This document shows positions 1-5,007 of a stretch of 5,007 nt of DNA, one piece after another; within the stretch, counting starts at the first letter, position 1, and every line of letters starts with the position of its first letter. The notes below the pieces were generated by a model, which saw nothing but the letters and a program-made list of their open reading frames with translations, was not told where the DNA came from and ran no database searches. The stretch spans positions 1-5,007 of the forward strand of contig DUJK01000125.1 in NCBI GenBank assembly GCA_013329925.1, in the 5' to 3' direction. Position numbers and translations under genes: made by a program. The stretch comes from Candidatus Poseidoniaceae archaeon (GTDB lineage: Archaea; Thermoplasmatota; Poseidoniia; Poseidoniales; Poseidoniaceae).

Positions 1-834
1 AATGACGGTAAATATGTTGCAGAGGCTAGGAATCTAGCCATGACTTTGGTCCCTGATTCAGTGAAATATTTTTTAGAAATAATTGGTCATTGTACAGTAA
101 AAGAGAATCATATTGCAACATTACTGGAGGAAATGAAGAGATTAGAGTCAATCAATGAACAACCAATTGGTGCACTTGGGGTTAAAGTTTCATCGCGTTT
201 AGGTCAGTTAGAATTAGTGGAATCATGGGTTGAAGGGGCATTATCATCCCCACTTGGTAGCGGGTCTGGGCAGTTTGATAATTTCAAGGGAACTGTGGAA
301 ACGTCTGTTCCTGCTTTCTGTCTTCATAGTCGTGCGGCAATTGAGCGGATTGGTGGCTGGGATACCGAATTTATCACCAGCCAGGATAGTGACCTATCAA
401 TGCGAATGATTGATGCAGGTTTCTTGTTATTCAAGACAGATTTAGTAGAGGTTAACATGACTAAGCGAAAAACCTTACAGAGTTGGGCAAAAATGAGTTT
501 TAGGTATGGGTTTTGGCGGACTAAAGTAATTTTAAAGCACCCCAAGAGGTTTAGGCTAAGGGAATTTTTACCTTGGTTTGGAGTAATTTTAACTCTTATT
601 TTACTAACTAATTCTTACGCATTTTGGTTTGTTCCACCCACATTATATGGCGTTGTATTATTGCTAGAATCAATCAGACTGGCCATACTAAAGCAAAGAC
701 TATCGTTACTATTTGGTATACCAATCTGCATCTTCTTACTTCATACAATGTTTTCACTTGGTTTGGTTTACGGAATAATTGGTAAACCCAGTTCTTTCAA
801 CGATAGGGAGTCAAAAGACGGGAACTCTCAATAA
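1..834 (+). CDS. Family 2 glycosyltransferase, ExoA-like, C-terminal part (5' truncated)
   Basis: Membrane-associated glycosyltransferase expected to move a sugar from a nucleotide-sugar onto a lipid-linked or envelope glycan; the actual substrate cannot be read here. The frame is open from base 1, so the ATG at 40 is probably internal: the 13 residues before it include AEARNLA, which fits the conserved 'aRN.g' segment of GT2 enzymes. Numbering from base 1: an IIGHC segment (27-31) sits where ExoA-type enzymes carry their D-x-H/DxD-like motif; ALSSPLGSGSGQF (about 80-92) matches the ExoA-type 'spfG.G' stretch; GGWD (118-121) and QDSDL (128-132) correspond to the GG-D and ED-x-(D/E)-L acceptor-side motifs; RYGFWR and KHPKR (about 168-183) precede the membrane part. 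About three hydrophobic helices follow (roughly 189-210, 211-230, 234-260), as in ExoA relatives. The nucleotide-binding N-terminus lies outside the window. The first Asp of the metal-binding motif seems replaced by Ile. The next gene starts 19 bp downstream, suggesting cotranscription. Family assignment is fairly sure; specificity is unknown. Confidence 0.85.
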   Translation, partial: NDGKYVAEARNLAMTLVPDSVKYFLEIIGHCTVKENHIATLLEEMKRLESINEQPIGALGVKVSSRLGQLELVESWVEGALSSPLGSGSGQFDNFKGTVETSVPAFCLHSRAAIERIGGWDTEFITSQDSDLSMRMIDAGFLLFKTDLVEVNMTKRKTLQSWAKMSFRYGFWRTKVILKHPKRFRLREFLPWFGVILTLILLTNSYAFWFVPPTLYGVVLLLESIRLAILKQRLSLLFGIPICIFLLHTMFSLGLVYGIIGKPSSFNDRESKDGNSQ

Positions 835-853
835 CAATGCCCAATTTCAAGAG

Positions 854-1828
854 ATGAGTACAATGGTAGAGAAGTCACTCAGTTCACAAAGTGTTTCTAT
901 CCTGCCAATATTATTATTGGGATTTCTTAATGTGATTATTACTCCTCTTCAAGAAGTATTCAAAATTGAACCTTTGTTGATGATACCGTATTACCTAACC
1001 GGAGTTTTAATTGGAATATTCATCTATCGCAGATCTAATAGAGTTATGGATTATGAATATCGACGTTCCAAAGTCATGAAGGGGATGAAGAAAACCTACG
1101 CTGCTGAGGAATCAGGTGTTTGGCAAACCAATGCTGAAATCTCGGACCGGTTAGATGAATCGAGTAATTTGGCCAGGAATGTGTCACAAATTTCTACAGA
1201 ATCACCTGAAATGGAGTTGTCGGATGAAAATAAAGTCGAAGTTGATATGCTAAATGAATCGAAAACCATCATCGAAGCAACCAGGAGGGTTTCGGGAAAA
1301 TCAACCTTTGACGAACAAGAGATAACAGCAACTATTGGGGCAACTAGGAAGACTAGTCCAATGGATAAGGTTCTTGATTTTATTTCTGGTTTATTTCGGG
1401 GTAATTCATCAGTTGAATCAAGAGAAGAGAAAAGAATGGCTGCGCTTACTGCAGCAGCTGAAGCTGCCCCAGTACAAGCCGTGAAACCACAAGCACCAAT
1501 TCAGTATGAGCGTAATGAGGTTGTAATTGAACCAGACTCTGAAGTCTCATATTCAGATAATACCGAATCTGAAACTCCAGATATATTAGAACAAACGCCA
1601 ACTGAAAACCCCCCCACTTCAGCAGGCAAAAATTATTCTGCATTTGCTCCACCAAATACTGCCAATAACTCGACCCAGTCAATTGAATCAATGGCTATGC
1701 TGCCAAATAGTAATCAGCAGGCATTTACTGCCCCAGCAAGCGTTCAACAACCTCGGTGTCGAGGTTGTAATTATCCTATCAAATCAGGTGACAGATTTTG
1801 CGATAATTGTGGTCTTGATGTCATTTGA
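854..1828 (+). CDS. Membrane protein with two N-terminal TM segments and C-terminal zinc ribbon, function unknown
   Basis: I do not recognise this 324-residue protein as a named family. It opens with a short polar N-terminus and two hydrophobic segments (about 14-30 and 39-58) joined by a loop of about eight residues, then a basic stretch (RRSNR), which by the positive-inside rule places both termini in the cytoplasm. Residues 60-300 are mostly polar and low-complexity: an acidic/Ser-rich part, an Ala-rich patch (about 196-210) and a Pro/Asn/Gln/Ser-rich linker. The C-terminus has C302-x2-C305 and C316-x2-C319 around a Gly-Asp turn, a compact zinc ribbon like those ending many archaeal membrane and regulatory proteins. 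The ribbon and hairpin suggest a tethered cytoplasmic adaptor, but that is inference. Start: ATG at 854 lies 19 bp after the glycosyltransferase stop; ATG 863 is an alternative with AAGAG better spaced upstream. A TTG at 779 would add 25 residues overlapping the upstream gene and is less likely. The reading frame itself is secure because of the ribbon and TM pattern. Confidence 0.8.
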   Translation: MSTMVEKSLSSQSVSILPILLLGFLNVIITPLQEVFKIEPLLMIPYYLTGVLIGIFIYRRSNRVMDYEYRRSKVMKGMKKTYAAEESGVWQTNAEISDRLDESSNLARNVSQISTESPEMELSDENKVEVDMLNESKTIIEATRRVSGKSTFDEQEITATIGATRKTSPMDKVLDFISGLFRGNSSVESREEKRMAALTAAAEAAPVQAVKPQAPIQYERNEVVIEPDSEVSYSDNTESETPDILEQTPTENPPTSAGKNYSAFAPPNTANNSTQSIESMAMLPNSNQQAFTAPASVQQPRCRGCNYPIKSGDRFCDNCGLDVI

Positions 1829-1831
1829 GTC

Positions 1832-1840
1832 AAAATTTAT
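1832..1840 (+). promoter_or_regulatory. Candidate archaeal TATA box (box A) for dnaJ
   Basis: The AT-run AAAATTTAT lies in the 63-bp gap between the zinc-ribbon gene and dnaJ, just after the upstream stop codon. A TATA-binding protein site here would predict transcription starting about 25 bases downstream, near 1862-1866, leaving a leader of about 28 bases that includes the ribosome binding site. The match to the archaeal box A consensus is weak, no clear BRE purine stretch was identified, and such runs are common in AT-rich DNA. dnaJ may instead be read through from upstream. Confidence 0.22.
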
Positions 1841-1878
1841 CCGAGATATTGAAAGACATTGTGTTATCGGTAAGCATG

Positions 1879-1886
1879 AAGGGGGA
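1879..1886 (+). promoter_or_regulatory. Shine-Dalgarno site of dnaJ
   Basis: AAGGGGGA ends five bases before the ATG at 1892. GGGGG can pair with the CCUCC anti-Shine-Dalgarno core through one G-U wobble. The spacing selects the ATG at 1892 over the in-frame TTG directly before it at 1889, and removes the extra leading Met that the TTG start would give. It is the clearest ribosome binding site in the window. Confidence 0.6.
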
Positions 1887-1891
1887 TTTTG

Positions 1892-3010
1892 ATGTCTGAG
1901 AAACGTGATTATTACGAAGTACTCGGAGTTGATAAATCTGCAGGCGATAAAGAGTTGAAGAATGCTTTTCGAAGTTTAGCACGAAAATATCATCCTGACA
2001 GAAGCACAGAAGAAGATGCAGAGGATAAATTTAAGGAAATCCAAGAGGCTTATGCTGTTCTTTCTGATGGAGAAAAACGACAAATGTATGACCGTTTTGG
2101 ACATAATGGTCCCAGCGGATCCCCGTTTGGTGGTTTTGGTGGTGGTTCATTCAACATTAATTTAGATGACATACTTGGAGGTGACTTCTTTTCCAGCTTT
2201 TTTGGTGGTGGTAGTCGCAGGTCACGCAATCGAGGCAATGATGTAATTGTCAGGTACACAATAACCATCGAATCCGTTTTTGAAGGGACCAGTGAAGAAT
2301 TGGAAATTGATCTGCCAACAAAATGTGAACCTTGTGATGGAACCGGTGCAGAGGATGGTGACATTATCTCATGTAGTAATTGTGGAGGCCAAGGCAAAGT
2401 CAGAGCTCGCCAACAAGTTGGACCTTTTGTTCAAGATGTAATCAGGGACTGTCCAACTTGTTCGGGTATGGGTCAAATAATCAAAACTAAATGCAAAGCA
2501 TGTAATGGTTCTGGACAGGAAATCAAGGAAACAAAGTTACGTTTTACTGTTCCGAGAGGTGCAGAGGATGGCACTAGGCTAAGAATGCGAGGTAAGGGTG
2601 AGCCTGCGCACAGAGGAAGAGGCGAAAATGGTGACTTATTTATTGAACTGGAAATTGAGGAACATCCTTGGTTTGAACGCTCAGGTTCTGATTTGATTAT
2701 GTCTTTACCACTAACTTACTCTGATTTAGTGGCTGGTACGACAATCACATTACCTCACATCGACGGTACAGAGCTAAAAATAACGATTCCTAAGATGACT
2801 AACTCTGGTAAAACGATAGAAATACGCGGCAAAGGGCTGCCAAGAATACGAGGTTCTGGCAGAGGTGACGTTGTTGTATTAGTGAAATTACATATGCCCA
2901 AAAAAATTAGTAAAGCAGATATGAAGTTGATTAAACAAATGAATGTTGAAATTCCTCAAGAAGAATTGCAGGAACGTGTCATCAAGGATGCCAAAGAAAG
3001 ACGCCAATAA
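1892..3010 (+). CDS. dnaJ: Chaperone protein DnaJ (type I Hsp40)
   Basis: Cytoplasmic co-chaperone that delivers unfolded clients to DnaK (Hsp70) and stimulates its ATPase; GrpE completes the cycle. The 372-residue product has the normal type I length and all domains in order: J-domain (about 5-70) with the DnaK-contacting HPD at 34-36; Gly/Phe-rich linker (about 70-107) containing DDILGGDFFSSFFGGG, equivalent to the D-I/V-F motifs of bacterial DnaJ; zinc-finger region with four CxxCxGxG repeats starting at Cys145, Cys161, Cys187 and Cys201, all eight cysteines present; then the two beta-barrel client-binding domains (about 215-335) and a short charged C-terminal helix for dimerisation. Nothing is missing or frameshifted. 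ATG 1892 is chosen for the J-domain position and the Shine-Dalgarno run before it. Hsp70-system genes in archaea are generally regarded as acquired from bacteria. Here dnaJ is not adjacent to dnaK or grpE within the window, being preceded by a membrane protein gene and followed by a convergent one after 4 bp. Confidence 0.97.
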   Translation: MSEKRDYYEVLGVDKSAGDKELKNAFRSLARKYHPDRSTEEDAEDKFKEIQEAYAVLSDGEKRQMYDRFGHNGPSGSPFGGFGGGSFNINLDDILGGDFFSSFFGGGSRRSRNRGNDVIVRYTITIESVFEGTSEELEIDLPTKCEPCDGTGAEDGDIISCSNCGGQGKVRARQQVGPFVQDVIRDCPTCSGMGQIIKTKCKACNGSGQEIKETKLRFTVPRGAEDGTRLRMRGKGEPAHRGRGENGDLFIELEIEEHPWFERSGSDLIMSLPLTYSDLVAGTTITLPHIDGTELKITIPKMTNSGKTIEIRGKGLPRIRGSGRGDVVVLVKLHMPKKISKADMKLIKQMNVEIPQEELQERVIKDAKERRQ

Positions 3011-3014
3011 GGAC

Positions 3015-5007
3015 TCATTCTTCCTCACTAATTCTGTACAACGTCGCTGCTACTCTAGACGCAGCAGGTTCTCCATCCATCCTGCCATTTAATTCTATAT
3101 CTACCGAAGTCGCAGTCCCACTCAATTCTACTGAAACAAAGGTTTTGTTGCCAACATTCATTGAATCTAAAAATATCTCATCACCGGAAAACAGGAATCT
3201 AGGGGTTACAGAATCAATATTCCACGCCTGCCCTTTGGGTGAATCGAGTCGAAGAGCAGATATTTCCCATGACCCCTTAATGATGTAAACACCAATCATT
3301 ATTGGCCACGAACCATCATTTTTTGCTATTCTCGGGTCAAGTTTCCAAGCAGCAATAGCAACATTTTCAGTTCGATAAGATACATCTGCTTCACCCCATG
3401 TTTCGCAAGCATCTTCCCAATCAAGTATGGCCACGGCTTCTAGAGATTTTGCCAATAATCGTCGATTTTGTTGAGGACTGACTCCTTTGTCAAGTTGTAA
3501 TTTTAACCAATTTAATCGTTGTTTCTTAGATTTTAGTCGCTCAGCAAATGATTTTTTCTTCTGTACGCTAATTAGTAGATATATGGCTGGTATTAGGAAC
3601 AAGAACCCCATGACCCATCTTGCAATAGAGCCCCACTTCTCAGCGTTTTCATCTGGTGGAAACCAAGGTTCTTCACCTTCATCGACAAGCTGGTAAGTTG
3701 TTATTATTGTATATTCAATTGGCGGTGTGTAATTACCCCAATCAATATTTGCAGTGTAATTAATCAATGAAATGCGAAAGAAATGGGTGCCTCTTGGCAC
3801 TTCCATAGCAACTTGTAATTTACCAAATACAACAGTTCTAGTTTTTGATTCAATTTCTGACCAATCATCCATGTCCTTTGAAATCATTTCAATTTCTAGT
3901 GATTCAATATCACCTTCAATCTCAAACTTGACAAAGTGGACAGAATCTTCCCAAGCAGTAATTTCCATTTTGTATACATCAGCAGTGTCGCCGATTGAAG
4001 TAGTAAACTCTCCGTTAGTTGTTGGTTTAGTTAAGTCAATAGTCGGCCAAGAGGAATTGTCCGAAGTAATTCTCATTGGTGGTAAAGATGGTGCATCATA
4101 TCCACTTTTTCCGTCGGCAAAATTTTCCGTCTGTGCAACTAAATGAAATGCACTACCAGTAAATTCCACTCGTACTGCAGAAGAGTTTGGTAGGGGGAAT
4201 AGCCAGTTTTCTTTTTCCGAATCCATTATTCCTTCAGCAACAGCTAGCCAAGTTCCTCCTACTAGGCAATAGTAAGAATAACCAGTTGCTAAATTTGTTG
4301 GGTTCAACATAATTGCAGTGGTGTCGTTAGTATCAATAATTACGGTTTTTGAAGTATGTCCATAGATTTCGTTTTGGTCAGACAAATTCCACATCATCGA
4401 GCTAACAGGAGGGTGATTTAGAATTTTTAGAGACCACAAAGTGTTAACGTTTTGCGATGTTGCTTTGATGATAATTCGCCCATTATCAGTTACCGGTATA
4501 AAAACTACATTTGGATTCTCGAGGAAATTAGTACGTGTTGAACTTGTTAGAATACTTCCTAGGTACGATTCATTTAATTCATCTTGGAAATATAATTCAA
4601 AACCAATATCAGAACTGCTATGCGCAATAGATAATTCTAAACTATCTCCAACTTCAACTTCTATACCCACAAATTCAGATTGTTCTGACTCAAGCAAACC
4701 ATTGACGTAGAATTCTTCATTCAGATCACTGCTGCCCAAATAAGTCGCAAGTATACTTGATTCAGTGTCGATACAAGAATCGCTGTTATCACAATCATAG
4801 ACTTCGGCTAGTGGATGAATTTCTCCTGGTGAAGGTCTTACTGTAGGATAGTTTTCATTTGGAGCAATTAGTGAAATTACTTCGACCTCTTCGCCATTAT
4901 TATTATCGATAATCAATTCCAAATTTCCTGAAATATTGACTTGGCCAGTAAACATTCTAGCCGTTTCAACCAATGTTGTTTCGTCTAACTTAAGTCCAGC
5001 TGTGCAA
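3015..5007 (-). CDS. Large single-pass surface protein with cytoplasmic C-terminal domain (N-terminus truncated)
   Basis: I do not recognise a named family. The frame is open to the right window edge (11 codons beyond the TTG at 4973), so the start and an expected signal peptide lie outside. Numbering from that TTG: residues 1-445 are acidic, Ser/Thr/Asn-rich and beta-rich, with at least eight N-x-S/T sequons (Asn 13, 134, 196, 216, 263, 306, 405, 414), fitting a glycosylated exterior. Two stretches (about 98-186 and 320-428) have the alternating 'D/E-F/Y-x-hydrophobic ... G-D-x-hydrophobic ... G-T/R-hydrophobic' rhythm of PPC-like beta-sandwich domains; this is a weak structural guess. A transmembrane helix spans about 448-470, followed by a stop-transfer cluster of Lys. 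The cytoplasmic tail (471-652) has a basic helical part (to about 530) and a beta-rich end (about 555-648). Cys 61/67 could form an external disulfide. No catalytic motif was seen, so a structural, adhesive or sensory surface role is possible but unproven. It is convergent with dnaJ, so its regulation is separate. Confidence 0.85.
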   Translation of the reverse strand, partial: CTAGLKLDETTLVETARMFTGQVNISGNLELIIDNNNGEEVEVISLIAPNENYPTVRPSPGEIHPLAEVYDCDNSDSCIDTESSILATYLGSSDLNEEFYVNGLLESEQSEFVGIEVEVGDSLELSIAHSSSDIGFELYFQDELNESYLGSILTSSTRTNFLENPNVVFIPVTDNGRIIIKATSQNVNTLWSLKILNHPPVSSMMWNLSDQNEIYGHTSKTVIIDTNDTTAIMLNPTNLATGYSYYCLVGGTWLAVAEGIMDSEKENWLFPLPNSSAVRVEFTGSAFHLVAQTENFADGKSGYDAPSLPPMRITSDNSSWPTIDLTKPTTNGEFTTSIGDTADVYKMEITAWEDSVHFVKFEIEGDIESLEIEMISKDMDDWSEIESKTRTVVFGKLQVAMEVPRGTHFFRISLINYTANIDWGNYTPPIEYTIITTYQLVDEGEEPWFPPDENAEKWGSIARWVMGFLFLIPAIYLLISVQKKKSFAERLKSKKQRLNWLKLQLDKGVSPQQNRRLLAKSLEAVAILDWEDACETWGEADVSYRTENVAIAAWKLDPRIAKNDGSWPIMIGVYIIKGSWEISALRLDSPKGQAWNIDSVTPRFLFSGDEIFLDSMNVGNKTFVSVELSGTATSVDIELNGRMDGEPAASRVAATLYRISEEE

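Noticed and set aside
779..853. TTG start at 779 for the zinc-ribbon membrane protein, giving 25 extra residues
   Set aside because: It would overlap the glycosyltransferase gene by 56 bases, the extra residues show no domain character, and ATG codons at 854 and 863 sit just after the upstream stop and before the first membrane helix.
1841..1870. Possible inverted repeat CCGA...TCGG upstream of dnaJ as a heat-shock operator
   Set aside because: Only four bases pair in each arm over a 22-base gap, and extending the arms gives mismatches; this is expected by chance and does not match a CIRCE-type element.
1644..1892. Small + strand reading frame overlapping the end of the zinc-ribbon gene and running to the dnaJ start
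   Set aside because: It is out of frame with the well-supported CxxC...CxxC ribbon, has no recognisable domain, and its last part simply reads through the intergenic gap and Shine-Dalgarno run.
2050..2397. Antisense frame within dnaJ
   Set aside because: It is a Pro-rich shadow of the Gly/Phe-rich and zinc-finger coding region, with no independent start signal or domain.
3487..4710. Several + strand frames opposite the surface-protein gene
   Set aside because: They lie wholly inside the longer - strand frame, which has a convincing membrane helix and consistent exterior composition; the antisense translations have no recognisable domains.

Overview
The window looks like chromosomal DNA of a marine planktonic archaeon, most likely Marine Group II (Candidatus Poseidoniales) or a close relative in Thermoplasmatota. 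This is an inference. It rests on the AT-rich composition, the sequence style of the DnaJ (J-domain, Gly/Phe linker and central region), a small membrane protein ending in a CxxC...CxxC zinc ribbon, and a very large single-pass surface protein rich in N-glycosylation sequons. No rRNA, tRNA or other definitive marker is present.

Layout: three genes on the + strand face one gene on the - strand. (1) 1-834, +: the 3' part of a family 2 glycosyltransferase resembling ExoA, cut by the left window edge and ending in about three membrane helices. (2) 854-1828, +: a protein I do not recognise by name, with two N-terminal transmembrane segments, a long low-complexity linker and a C-terminal zinc ribbon. 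(3) 1892-3010, +: a complete, canonical type I DnaJ co-chaperone. (4) 3015 to the right edge, -: a large membrane-anchored surface protein, cut at its N-terminus, with a long beta-rich exterior, one transmembrane helix and a cytoplasmic domain of about 180 residues.

The window is almost fully coding. Gaps are 19 bp (genes 1-2), 63 bp (genes 2-3) and 4 bp between the convergent stops of dnaJ and the surface-protein gene. The first two genes could be cotranscribed. The 63-bp gap before dnaJ has a good ribosome binding site and a weak candidate archaeal TATA box, so dnaJ may have its own promoter.

Functionally, the glycosyltransferase and the sequon-rich surface protein fit a cell-envelope theme, while dnaJ serves general protein folding with DnaK and GrpE, which are not in the window. 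No mobile element, CRISPR array, RNA gene or phage signature was seen. No clearly novel system is evident. The most interesting points are the missing catalytic-type aspartate in the glycosyltransferase and the two uncharacterised membrane proteins.
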